DNA of 64,000 nt from Bacillota bacterium. GTDB taxonomy: Bacteria; Bacillota; Clostridia; Oscillospirales; Ruminococcaceae. Under the pieces are notes generated by a model that did no database searches, had not been told where the DNA came from, and saw only the letters and a program-made list of their open reading frames with translations. Shown piece by piece: positions 44,221 to 53,094 of this stretch; the first letter of the stretch is position 1; each line of letters starts with the position of its first letter. The stretch covers positions 1 to 64,000 of the forward strand of contig JAEWWT010000026.1 in assembly GCA_023396225.1 (NCBI GenBank), written 5' to 3'. The position numbers were made by a program, and so were the translations under genes.

Positions 44221-45375
44221 ATGGCTTTACAGTTTAATCCATCAAGCGAAAATGCACAGGAGGTAACAACAGCCACCCCTGATGCTAAGCCTAATGCGAT
44301 GAATATACAGGTTGCAAAACAGGAAACATTTTCAATTGTTGATACAGCAAATCAGTTGAAAAATGATCTTGTAAAGAACGAAGAAGTCAACAAGCTTGTC
44401 AGCACAATTAATATTAACGATACAAATTCTATCGTTAAGTTTGGCAATGACGTTGCCCTTGAAATCTCAAAGGCTTCTGACCAGGTTCTTAATTCTATGA
44501 ACATGGAACAGATCAACGATTCAGGAATGCTTCTACAGCACCTTGCAAATATTATGGAACAGTTTGATTCCAAGGAGATTACCGAAGAAAAGAAATCATT
44601 TTTCGGAAACCTGAAGAAACAGCTTGACAAGATACTTGCAAAGTATCATACAATGGGTGAAGATGTTGATAAGGTTTATGTTCAGTTAAAGAGTTATGAA
44701 ACTGAAATTGAAGCATCCAACATAAAGCTTGAAACAATGTTTAATGCAAATATCCAGTATTATAAAGATCTGCTTAAATTCATTATGGCTGGTGAACAGG
44801 CTTGTCAGGAACTAGATACTTATATTGCTGATTATCGTAAGAAGCTTGAGAGCGAACCTGATTCCGGTGCTGTTGCAATGGATCTACAGACACTTGAACA
44901 GACAAGACAGATTATGGAGCAGCGTGTAATGGATCTTAAGATTGCAGAAAATGTTGCTATGCAGACAGTTCCTATGTTAAAATCAATGCAGTTCTCAAAC
45001 CTTAACCTTATTAGAAAGATTAACTCTGCATTCATTATAACAATGCCTATCTTCAAGCAGTCACTTGCTCAGGCAATCATGCTCAAGCGTCAGCGTGTTC
45101 AGGCAGATGCAATGAAGGCTCTTGATGACAAGACAAATGAACTTCTTATTAAAAATGCCGAGAACACTGTTCTCCAGACAAAGCTTACAACTCAGCTTAC
45201 TGCTAACAGCTCTATCAAGGTAGAAACTCTTGAACAGACATGGCAGACAATTGTAAGCGGTATCGAAGAAACCAAGAAGATTCAAGAAGAGGCAAAGATC
45301 AAGCGTGCTGAGGATGCAGTAAGACTTCAGAAGCTTAAAGAAGATTATCGTCTGAAAATGAATGCAACCAGATAA
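44221..45375 (+). CDS. telA: TelA/KlaA-family toxic anion resistance protein
   Basis: The 384-residue helical protein has the TelA family pattern (TININDTNSIVKFGNDVALE, then long heptad helices; VPMLKSMQFSNLNLIRKINS and IIEETKKIQEEAK-like end). TelA proteins are linked to tellurite and colicin resistance and to envelope stress; the mechanism is unknown. The start lies 3 bp after yceG. It ends before the bidirectional terminator at 45405. Confidence 0.82.
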   Translation: MALQFNPSSENAQEVTTATPDAKPNAMNIQVAKQETFSIVDTANQLKNDLVKNEEVNKLVSTININDTNSIVKFGNDVALEISKASDQVLNSMNMEQINDSGMLLQHLANIMEQFDSKEITEEKKSFFGNLKKQLDKILAKYHTMGEDVDKVYVQLKSYETEIEASNIKLETMFNANIQYYKDLLKFIMAGEQACQELDTYIADYRKKLESEPDSGAVAMDLQTLEQTRQIMEQRVMDLKIAENVAMQTVPMLKSMQFSNLNLIRKINSAFIITMPIFKQSLAQAIMLKRQRVQADAMKALDDKTNELLIKNAENTVLQTKLTTQLTANSSIKVETLEQTWQTIVSGIEETKKIQEEAKIKRAEDAVRLQKLKEDYRLKMNATR

Positions 45376-45404
45376 TCGGTCTGAAATAAACTTATATAAA
45401 AAAG

Positions 45405-45430
45405 TAACCGTCCTTTTGGGCGGTTATTTT
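45405..45430. terminator. Bidirectional terminator between telA and the beta-lactamase gene
   Basis: TAACCGTCC pairs with GGGCGGTTA (one G-T) around TTTT and is followed by TTTTTC on the plus strand. The stop codon of the minus-strand gene lies inside the stem. Confidence 0.85.
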
Positions 45431-46338
45431 TCTATATAATCATAAATAATATTTAGAGCTATTTCTTTTGCTTTTGCTCCGTTAACTTGTTTTGATTCAT
45501 TATCATTCAGATGTATAGCAAAATATATAGTATTATCTTCGTTTTCAACAAAGCCAACATACCATGCATTACCTATTGTTCCTGTACCTGTTTTTCCGTA
45601 AACTTTTTCAGGTCCGTCAGTTTCTGTAAGCATGATGTTTTTAAGAATTCCCACCTCTGCTTTAGAATAAATAGTGTTTCCTTCAAAAATACTGCGCATA
45701 ATTTCTATCTGTTCCACAGGTGATATTTTCAGGGAAGAGTCCAGCCAAAAAGCACGGGTATCTGTACCATTTCCAAGCCAGTTTGAAATATCACAATTTC
45801 CATAATTTAATTCAGATACTTCTTTCTGAAAAACATCTTGTCCTGTGCTTTCAACCAACTTTTTGTAATACCATACACAAGAATACTGAAAAGCTTCTTT
45901 TAAGCCCAAATCAGCGTTCCATGTTTCATTTGGGTATTGAGTACCATCATATCCCATCTTACTTTCTTCGGAGGTAATTACCTGATTATGAAGTCCAACC
46001 AGAGTTGAGACTATTTTAAAAGTTGAATTAGGAGATACTCTTGTTTTACAGTCATCCTCATTGAAATAAATATATTTGTTTTCTAATGTATCATAAATAA
46101 CAGTGCATCCATTAATGGATTGGAACATTTCCGTATAGTCCGCAGTTATTATTTCAGGTTCATCTGCAACTAAAAAACTGTCGCTTTCTGTTTCTATTTC
46201 AGTTTGTTGTAAACTTAAAGTTGTTTGTTCAGAGATAACGCTGGTATTGATTTCTTCCTGCTTAGAATTGCATGCTGATAAACTAATACTCATCAGAAGT
46301 ATAGTAATACTAAGCAGTATATGCGTTTTCAATTTCAT
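45424..46338 (-). CDS. Class D beta-lactamase-like lipoprotein
   Basis: All class D serine beta-lactamase motifs are present (numbering from ATG 46338): S105-T-F-K108, S153-C-V, Y179-G-N (LNYGNCD) and K249-T-G. The N-terminus is a lipoprotein signal peptide (ISLSAC). Class D enzymes of Gram-positive bacteria, such as CDD types from clostridia, share this layout. It would hydrolyse penicillins outside the membrane; a PBP-like sensor is less likely because no sensor helices or further domains are present. The start at 46338 is preferred because GGTGA lies just upstream. It stands alone, 35 bp after pyrB. Confidence 0.85.
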   Translation of the reverse strand: MKLKTHILLSITILLMSISLSACNSKQEEINTSVISEQTTLSLQQTEIETESDSFLVADEPEIITADYTEMFQSINGCTVIYDTLENKYIYFNEDDCKTRVSPNSTFKIVSTLVGLHNQVITSEESKMGYDGTQYPNETWNADLGLKEAFQYSCVWYYKKLVESTGQDVFQKEVSELNYGNCDISNWLGNGTDTRAFWLDSSLKISPVEQIEIMRSIFEGNTIYSKAEVGILKNIMLTETDGPEKVYGKTGTGTIGNAWYVGFVENEDNTIYFAIHLNDNESKQVNGAKAKEIALNIIYDYIEK

Positions 46339-46384
46339 GTTTTTCACCATGTTTTAATATAATAATGTCTTAATAAAAAGTTTT

Positions 46385-47473
46385 TTATATTTTCTGAAGA
46401 TACCTTTCATCGCAGTATTCACATTCAAGCGTATCTCCGTTCCCACGGAAATTCTTTGGAAGATAGAGTTCCTTGTGAGTTATGCACTTAGGATTTGTAC
46501 ATTCATTTCCTTTCAATGAATGACCTGAAAGGAGTACCATTGGCTTTTGTTCTTCAAGCATTGTAATAATTAGTGCCATTCTAACATACATGCCATATTT
46601 GGCCTGTTTGAAATACATTGCTCTTGGGTCGTCATCAACTTCAATTGCTATTTCATCTACTCTTGGAAGCGGATGAAGAACAATCATATTCTTTTTAGCT
46701 TTCAACATTTTTGCTCGGTCAAGACAGTAAACATCTTTCTGTGCAAAATATTCTTCGTCAGATTCAAAACGTTCACGCTGAATTCGTGTCATGTAAAGCA
46801 TATCAAGCGAACCAATTGCTTCTTCGATTGAAGAAACTTCTTTAAATGCGTAGTTGCTTGCAGTAAGGATATCCTTGATATATGAAGGCATTTGTAGTTC
46901 TTTTGTTGAGATAAAAACGAACTTGTTGTTCTTATAGCATGAAAGTGCCTTACAAAGAGAATGAACTGTTCTTCCATTCTTAAGATCTCCGCATAGTCCG
47001 ACAGTAAGATTATCAAGGTGTCCTTTTTCTTTAGAAAGTGTAAGTAGGTCGGTGAGAGTCTGTGTAGGGTGGAGGTGTCCGCCGTCACCTGCATTTATGA
47101 TAGGACATTCTGCGGTTAAAGCGGCTGCTTTTGCAGAGCCTTCTGATGGATGACGCATTACCATAATATCAGCATAGCTTGAAACTATTTTTGTGGTGTC
47201 CTTGAGGTTTTCCCCTTTTGCAACTGATGAAGTAGCAGGATTGTCAAAACCGATGATTGTGCCGCCAAGTCGCAGCATTGCAGTCTGAAATGACATTTGT
47301 GTTCTTGTTGATGGCTCATAGAACAGAGTAGCCATAATTTTTCCTGAACACTTATGTGAATAAATATCAGGATTATCAGCTATTTCGGAACCTAAGGAAA
47401 TAATTTTGTTCCACCATTCAACAGGGTGATCATTCAAATCAATCAGGTTAGTATATCCGGAGGTTATTTTCAT
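46385..47473 (-). CDS. pyrB: Aspartate carbamoyltransferase with C-terminal PyrI-like zinc domain
   Basis: The 362-residue protein has the carbamoyl-phosphate motif EPSTRTQMSF (about residues 53-62), HPTQTLTDLLT (135-145) and the aspartate-loop end HPLPRVDEI (267-275). The last 45 residues add Cys325, Cys330, Cys351 and Cys354 in a CX4C and CX2C zinc site (CTNPKCITHKE and CEYC), as in the zinc domain of the regulatory chain PyrI. The nucleotide-binding domain of PyrI is missing. It catalyses the first committed step of pyrimidine synthesis. It appears monocistronic, with AAGGTGA before the ATG. Confidence 0.9.
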   Translation of the reverse strand: MKITSGYTNLIDLNDHPVEWWNKIISLGSEIADNPDIYSHKCSGKIMATLFYEPSTRTQMSFQTAMLRLGGTIIGFDNPATSSVAKGENLKDTTKIVSSYADIMVMRHPSEGSAKAAALTAECPIINAGDGGHLHPTQTLTDLLTLSKEKGHLDNLTVGLCGDLKNGRTVHSLCKALSCYKNNKFVFISTKELQMPSYIKDILTASNYAFKEVSSIEEAIGSLDMLYMTRIQRERFESDEEYFAQKDVYCLDRAKMLKAKKNMIVLHPLPRVDEIAIEVDDDPRAMYFKQAKYGMYVRMALIITMLEEQKPMVLLSGHSLKGNECTNPKCITHKELYLPKNFRGNGDTLECEYCDERYLQKI

Positions 47474-47619
47474 ATTAAGAAATCACCTTTCAATATTGTA
47501 TTCAATTTATTGTATCAATTTTTAGATGTTTTTTCAATACTTTTTTTAATATTATCCGACAAAGTTTTGCTTATAATACAATTAAAGTTTATAAAAAAAT
47601 TTATATGTTTAAAAGGGTA

Positions 47620-47651
47620 CAGGCTCCTGACATTTTCATGCCGGGAGCCTG
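47620..47651 (-). terminator. Terminator after the MacAB-like operon
   Basis: CAGGCTCC and GGAGCCTG form an 8-bp stem with a 16-base loop. On the minus strand it is followed by TACCCTTTT, a weak T tract. Confidence 0.55.
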
Positions 47652-47727
47652 CGAAAAAAAGAGGGTATATAACCTGAGCTGCACAGTGCAGTCAGAATGA
47701 AGATAGCCATAAAAGAGAAGTGCCTGT

Positions 47728-48990
47728 TTATTCAAACCTGAGTGCTTCAATCGGATCAAGCTTTGCTGCTTTGTTTGCAGGGTAATATCCAAAGAATATA
47801 CCGGTTGCTGTAGAGAACAGAACAGCGACAATGATGCCTGTAACTGAAGGTGCTGCCATTGTATCAACAATCATTCCGGCAATATTTCCGAGAATAAGTC
47901 CCAGAATTATTCCGATTACTCCTCCTATAAGACACATGATAATAGATTCAGTGATAAACTGAAGTCTGATTGCTGAATTAGGAGCACCAAGAGCTTTTCT
48001 TATTCCTATTTCTCTTGTACGTTCTGTAACTGAAACAAGCATAATGTTCATAACACCTATACCACCTACCAGAAGTGATATTCCTGAAATAACAACTATT
48101 ACAGTTGTTAAAACGTCAAAAATGTCATTGAAGCTCTTAAGCTGTTCCTCAAGAGATATATATGATGCCTCAAATGAGTCATTGTTTTTGTATAGCGTAT
48201 CGTTGAAGTAATCTCTTATTTCAATTCCAAGTTCTGTAGGGTCCTCATCTTCACTGCCATTAATATAGAAGTATTCGTAATTTCCCATATTATCTGGATA
48301 GTAGTTCTTCTGAGCAGTTGAGATTGGAATGTAGAAGCTTGTACTCCAATCTTCACCCATTGCAGAAAGGCTTGCTGACATTCCAGATGTTAGCTCATAT
48401 TTGTATACTCCGACAACTGTATAGTCAAGTACTGATTCATTAGCATTAACTGTAACTGACTGTCCGAGTGCTGCAGCATAACTACCGAAGAGTTTTTCTG
48501 CCTGCTTATCTGAGATTAAGCAAACGGATTTCTTACGCTCAACATCATTTTTGCTGATAAAACGACCAACTACCAACTCTTCATATCCAAATTTCTCGAG
48601 ATAAACTTCATTTGTACCATAAATATCAAGCTTTAATTCTTCATGGTCATTGTATGTATTACCCTGAGCTACATAAGAATTAATTCCTATATTTTCAAAT
48701 CTACCTTCAAATTTCTTAGCAAATTTATCAATAGCTTCTTCAGAAAGATAGTCGTCAGTATTCTGGTAATCTCTAACAGGATCTTCTTTCCGGCTCATTT
48801 GAATTACAATACAGTTTACTCCGAAGCTTTCAAATGACTGGTTGAAATTTTTCTTAACAACTTCACCTGCTGTTGTTATACCAATTACAGCACTTATTGC
48901 AATGATAATTCCAAGCATTGTAAGAAAAGTTCTTCCCTTATTAGCTTTAAGGCTGGTAATAGCAACTATAATATTTTCTTTAAAATTCAT
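47728..48990 (-). CDS. MacB-type ABC transporter permease 2 (FtsX domain)
   Basis: The 420-residue protein has an N-terminal membrane helix, a large outer MacB domain and three C-terminal helices with the conserved GIGVMNIMLVSVTERTREIG and RKALGAPNSAI. It is a clear tandem paralogue of the gene at 49005, sharing the same segments almost word for word. Together they would form the heterodimeric membrane part of a mechanotransmission-type exporter. Confidence 0.9.
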   Translation of the reverse strand: MNFKENIIVAITSLKANKGRTFLTMLGIIIAISAVIGITTAGEVVKKNFNQSFESFGVNCIVIQMSRKEDPVRDYQNTDDYLSEEAIDKFAKKFEGRFENIGINSYVAQGNTYNDHEELKLDIYGTNEVYLEKFGYEELVVGRFISKNDVERKKSVCLISDKQAEKLFGSYAAALGQSVTVNANESVLDYTVVGVYKYELTSGMSASLSAMGEDWSTSFYIPISTAQKNYYPDNMGNYEYFYINGSEDEDPTELGIEIRDYFNDTLYKNNDSFEASYISLEEQLKSFNDIFDVLTTVIVVISGISLLVGGIGVMNIMLVSVTERTREIGIRKALGAPNSAIRLQFITESIIMCLIGGVIGIILGLILGNIAGMIVDTMAAPSVTGIIVAVLFSTATGIFFGYYPANKAAKLDPIEALRFE

Positions 48991-49004
48991 ATGCTTATAC
49001 CTCC

Positions 49005-50261
49005 TTATTCATATCTAAGTGCATCAATAGGATCAAGTTTTGCTGCTTTGTTTGCCGGATAATATCCAAAGAAAAGTCCGATAGCCATAGAGAATGTTAC
49101 TGCCATAAATATACCTGAAAGAGAAGGAGGTGCCATTGTTCCTACAATCAGACCAGCAACATTACCAAGAATTAATCCAAGAATAATTCCTATAACACCA
49201 CCGATAAGGCAGATAATCATGGATTCAATAATAAACTGTACTCTGATTGCTGAGTTTGGAGCTCCGAGAGCTTTTCTTACACCAATTTCTCTTGTACGCT
49301 CTGTAACTGAAACAAGCATAATGTTCATTACTCCGATACCGCCAACCAGCAGTGAAATTCCTGCGATAACAGTAATAATTGTGGATACAACATCAAGCAT
49401 ACTTGTGAATGTATCCAGCTCTTCCTGAGCTGTATAAATATCAACTTTAAAGGTATCATTGTTTCTGTAATATGAATTGTTATAAAAATCTGCAATTTCA
49501 ATTGCAAGTGCTTTTGGATCTTCATTTTCAGCAGCTGCTACGTCAAAATAACGATATTTTCCCAACATATTGGGTTCAGAAAGCTTTTGTGCTGTTGTAC
49601 AAGGAATATAAAGTTCTGTACTCCAGTCTTTTCCTTGTGCTCCCTGTACAGCTGCTCCCATTTTTGATTCGTTTTTTAATATACCAATGATAATAAAGTC
49701 ATATTTCTTTTGATTTAAATCTACTGTCAATGTTTGACCGATGGCTTCTTTATTGCCACCGTAAAGTTTTTTTGCCTGTTTATCAGAAATAACACAAACC
49801 TGTTTTGCTCTGGTAACGTCGTTGTCACTGATGTATCTGCCTTCATTAAGTTTGGAAAATCCAAAGTTAACCAATCCTGCGTTAGCACCAATTACTGACA
49901 AACTAAGATCTTCACCGTCAAACCTTGTTGAGCCATTATTAGTATTTGTCTGGATACCTATTTCTGTTACTCGGTCACCAAATCTTGTTTGCATTGCTTC
50001 TATGGATTCATTGGTGAAAAAGTCACCGTAATCATAGTAGTTTCTTACATTATCATCACGGAATGTAAGATAAAGTTCTATAGTATTGATACCGAAATCC
50101 TCATATACATCAGTAACACTCTTCTGCATGATATTGCCCAATGTTGTGATTGTAATAACAGCGCTGATACCAATAATAATTCCAAGCATAGTAAGAAATG
50201 CTCTCATTTTATTTACTTTCAGGTTGGTTATTGCCATCGAAATAAATTCTTTAAAGCTCAT
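49005..50261 (-). CDS. MacB-type ABC transporter permease 1 (FtsX domain)
   Basis: It has the same layout as the gene at 47728: helix at residues about 20-40, outer domain, then GGIGVMNIMLVSVTERTREI and three helices ending in GYYPANKAAKLDPIDALRYE. It overlaps the ATPase gene by 11 bp. Its start lies inside that gene, so translation is coupled. Confidence 0.9.
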   Translation of the reverse strand: MSFKEFISMAITNLKVNKMRAFLTMLGIIIGISAVITITTLGNIMQKSVTDVYEDFGINTIELYLTFRDDNVRNYYDYGDFFTNESIEAMQTRFGDRVTEIGIQTNTNNGSTRFDGEDLSLSVIGANAGLVNFGFSKLNEGRYISDNDVTRAKQVCVISDKQAKKLYGGNKEAIGQTLTVDLNQKKYDFIIIGILKNESKMGAAVQGAQGKDWSTELYIPCTTAQKLSEPNMLGKYRYFDVAAAENEDPKALAIEIADFYNNSYYRNNDTFKVDIYTAQEELDTFTSMLDVVSTIITVIAGISLLVGGIGVMNIMLVSVTERTREIGVRKALGAPNSAIRVQFIIESMIICLIGGVIGIILGLILGNVAGLIVGTMAPPSLSGIFMAVTFSMAIGLFFGYYPANKAAKLDPIDALRYE

Positions 50262-51015
50262 CCGCTACACCGCCTTTTATCGGGGCATCTTCAGAAGTTT
50301 TTAAAATATTAGGCGTATTATCTACATCGCTGATTATTCTGCCGTCGGCAAGTGTAATGATTCTGTCTGTCTCAGCAGCAAGCTCATTATTATGAGTAAT
50401 CAGAACTATTGTCTTGCCCTGTTCCCTGTGGAGCTTGTGGAATATATCCATAACAAGACGTCCTGTTTTACTGTCAAGAGCACCTGTCGGTTCGTCGGCA
50501 AGAATAATGGAAGGATCATTTGCCATAGCTCTGGCAATAGCAATACGCTGCTTCTGACCACCTGAAAGTTCGTTAGGCATATGTGAACTTCTATCAGCCA
50601 TTTCTACCAGTTCAAGAAGCTGTTTAGCTCGCTCTGTACGTTCTTTACTGCCCTTTCCTGCATAGAGCATAGGAAGTTCAACATTTTTAAGCGCAGATGT
50701 TCTTGAGATAAGATTAAATGTCTGGAATACAAACCCAATTTTCTTGTTTCTTATTTCTGAAAGTGTCTTGTCATCTGTTTTTGAAATATTGGTTCCGTCA
50801 AGGTGATATTCACCGCTTGTTGGTCTGTCAAGTGCGCCGATAATGTTCATAAGAGTTGACTTACCAGAACCGGATGCACCGACAATCGAGATAAACTGTC
50901 CCTTTGGAACTGTAAAAGTAAGTCCATGAAGAATTTCAAGTTCATTAGGCGTTCCAACATAGAAGCTCTTTACAATGGAACGCATATCAATTACAGGTTT
51001 GTTATTCTCGCTCAT
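50251..51015 (-). CDS. MacB/LolD-type ABC transporter ATP-binding protein
   Basis: The 254-residue ATPase has Walker A GASGSGKSTLMNIIGAL, signature LSGGQKQRIAIARAMAND, Walker B IILADEPTGALD and the switch histidine in VLITHNN. The sequence and length are those of MacB/LolD/FtsE-type exporters. It powers export through the two FtsX-domain permeases, and overlaps the adaptor gene by 4 bp. Confidence 0.94.
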   Translation of the reverse strand: MSENNKPVIDMRSIVKSFYVGTPNELEILHGLTFTVPKGQFISIVGASGSGKSTLMNIIGALDRPTSGEYHLDGTNISKTDDKTLSEIRNKKIGFVFQTFNLISRTSALKNVELPMLYAGKGSKERTERAKQLLELVEMADRSSHMPNELSGGQKQRIAIARAMANDPSIILADEPTGALDSKTGRLVMDIFHKLHREQGKTIVLITHNNELAAETDRIITLADGRIISDVDNTPNILKTSEDAPIKGGVADEL

Positions 51016-52859
51016 TCTGCCACCTGCTCACTATTGATTTTTACAGGTGCTCCATCATAAAGTAAATCTGTGTCAGTAAGAACAATCATACCATCACTGA
51101 GTTCATCAGAAATAATTTGTATATCAAAGTCTGATTCAATACCAGTCTGAACCATTATTTTCTTAGCAATATAGTTTGCGCCTGACTTTTCAGCTGTGTA
51201 AATAAAGCTGTTGCCGTCTTCATCTTCATTAACAGCCTCATACTTAACAGCATATATATTTTCCTTTTGTTCAGTAATAACTGTGAGCTTTGTTGTCATA
51301 CCAACCATTAAAGCTGTATCCTTATCTGATACTGAGATGTCAACATCAAATTCACCTGAACCTGAGTCATTACCTGTTGCGTCCTTGTTTGTAGTAGGTG
51401 ATACCTTTGAAATAATTCCGTTGTATTCATCATCAGAACCAATAGAGTCAGACTTGATGATAACCTGCTGGCCGTCTTCAATGTATGAAATATCATATTC
51501 CTTAACTTTTGATGTGATTTTAAGATTATCTGTATCTTCAACAACAAAGAGGAGTCCCATTCCTGAACCGCCTTCAACAGCATAAACAGCAGTAACTGTT
51601 CCGTCGATTGGTGAAGTTATTGTGCAATCTTCAAGAGTACTCTTGAACTTTTCAAGAGCTATTAACTGAGGGTCATTTTCAGATAATAATCTTGACTTAT
51701 CAGCAGCTGCCTTTAAGTCAGCAAGGTCTGATTCAGAATCATTTAATGCTGTTTCATATGCTTTACGTGCATCTTCAGCAGCCTTCTGAGCATCATTATA
51801 CTTTGTCTGTTCTGTATAGAGGTTAAGTGTATTTCCGCTTTGAATTACTTCAAGTTCCTTCTTACACATTTCAAGGTTTTTTTCAGCATTAAGTAAACCT
51901 AATCTTGCCTGGTCATATGAAGAAGTGATAAGACTTTCTGATGAGTTTTTAGCTTCAAAGTATTTTTTGGAAGCATCTTCATAATCTTCCTTAGCTGTTT
52001 TATAGTTGTATTTGCTGCTTATTTTATCTAGATTTGCAGATGCAAGGTCGAGAGCAGCTTTAGCATTATTAATCGTAGTTATATCTCCTGTTGCACAAGC
52101 AGCTTCATAACTTTGTAATGCACTTTCATATGAACTATTTGCTGTAATGAATTCATCTGTATCAATGTTCCTTGCTACCTTTTCGTAGAATTCCTTTGCA
52201 TCATCATAAGTCTTTTTGAGTTTAGTCAGGCTTGCAGTATCCTTATTATTATAATTATCTTCAGCATACTTATATGCACTCTTTGCAGCTTCAAGCTGAA
52301 TTTCAGCAGCCTTAATACTATTCTGAGCCTTGATTAACTGTGTGTCCTTATCAGTATTTGTAAGCTCAACAACTCTGTCATAACTCTTCTTTGCAAGATC
52401 AAGGTTTGTTTCAGCCTTATCAAGAGCAGTCTTTGCTGCTACAACAGTAGGGTAGTTATCAGAATTGTACTTTTCAAGTGCTTCATTATACTTCTTTTCA
52501 GCATCTGTTAACTGATACTCACTTGTAATATTGCTTGTGTTGAGTGAAGCCTTCTGCTGGAGGATATCCTTTTCAATTTCGTCTGTGTCAAGTTTGCAAA
52601 GAACATCACCCTTCTTAACTTCATCGCCAACTTCAACATTGATCTTTTCTACAGTATAGCTTAGGTTACTGTATACCTTTCTTACTGAATTACTTTCAAC
52701 GTTACCAGTAATAGATATAGTGCTCTGAAGTTCAGACTTTGCAAGAAGCATTGAGTCTGTAGCTGCAACATTTGATGATGAACCGGTTAATGCTGCGATT
52801 CCGATTGCTAATGCTGCAACGGCTGCGATTGATACAGGAATAATAACTTTCTTTTTCAT
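51012..52859 (-). CDS. MacA-like membrane fusion/adaptor protein with a long coiled coil
   Basis: The 615-residue protein has an N-terminal membrane helix, a lipoyl half-motif (VEVGDEVKKGDVLCKLDTDE), about 300 residues of heptad helices in Ala/Lys/Glu-rich repeats, then the second lipoyl half (TSPIDGTVTAVYAVEGG) and a beta-barrel domain. This is the HlyD/MacA adaptor fold; the hairpin is longer than the 130 residues typical of MacA. In Gram-positive bacteria such adaptors are thought to reach into the cell wall. It is first in the operon. Confidence 0.88.
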   Translation of the reverse strand: MKKKVIIPVSIAAVAALAIGIAALTGSSSNVAATDSMLLAKSELQSTISITGNVESNSVRKVYSNLSYTVEKINVEVGDEVKKGDVLCKLDTDEIEKDILQQKASLNTSNITSEYQLTDAEKKYNEALEKYNSDNYPTVVAAKTALDKAETNLDLAKKSYDRVVELTNTDKDTQLIKAQNSIKAAEIQLEAAKSAYKYAEDNYNNKDTASLTKLKKTYDDAKEFYEKVARNIDTDEFITANSSYESALQSYEAACATGDITTINNAKAALDLASANLDKISSKYNYKTAKEDYEDASKKYFEAKNSSESLITSSYDQARLGLLNAEKNLEMCKKELEVIQSGNTLNLYTEQTKYNDAQKAAEDARKAYETALNDSESDLADLKAAADKSRLLSENDPQLIALEKFKSTLEDCTITSPIDGTVTAVYAVEGGSGMGLLFVVEDTDNLKITSKVKEYDISYIEDGQQVIIKSDSIGSDDEYNGIISKVSPTTNKDATGNDSGSGEFDVDISVSDKDTALMVGMTTKLTVITEQKENIYAVKYEAVNEDEDGNSFIYTAEKSGANYIAKKIMVQTGIESDFDIQIISDELSDGMIVLTDTDLLYDGAPVKINSEQVAE

Positions 52860-52968
52860 AATAATACCTCTCTTTTTATCTTGTGTTAAGTTTTTCTTTA
52901 TTCAAATACTAACACATGGCTTTCATTCTTACAATACATTCTAGTTTACATTTTAATATTATACAGGA

Positions 52969-52998
52969 TTGTATTACTGTACTATGTCTTTAATACAA
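52969..52998 (-). promoter_or_regulatory. Inverted repeat upstream of the MacAB-like operon
   Basis: TTGTATTA at 52969-52976 and TAATACAA at 52991-52998 are perfect complements 14 bp apart. A likely -10 (TATAAT, minus strand) lies just downstream near 52959-52964, so the repeat could be an operator. The spacing is unusual and the assignment is tentative. Confidence 0.35.
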
Positions 52999-53094
52999 TA
53001 ATACAACTATTATATTATAATGTCAACAAATAATTTGCCTAAAAATAGTGGAATATATTAAGCAATAATTCAATATATTCCACAAAAATGTATA

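Noticed and set aside
45405..45430. Stop codon of the beta-lactamase gene inside a terminator as a sign of truncation
   Set aside because: The protein has full class D length and motifs; the overlap is only compact gene spacing.
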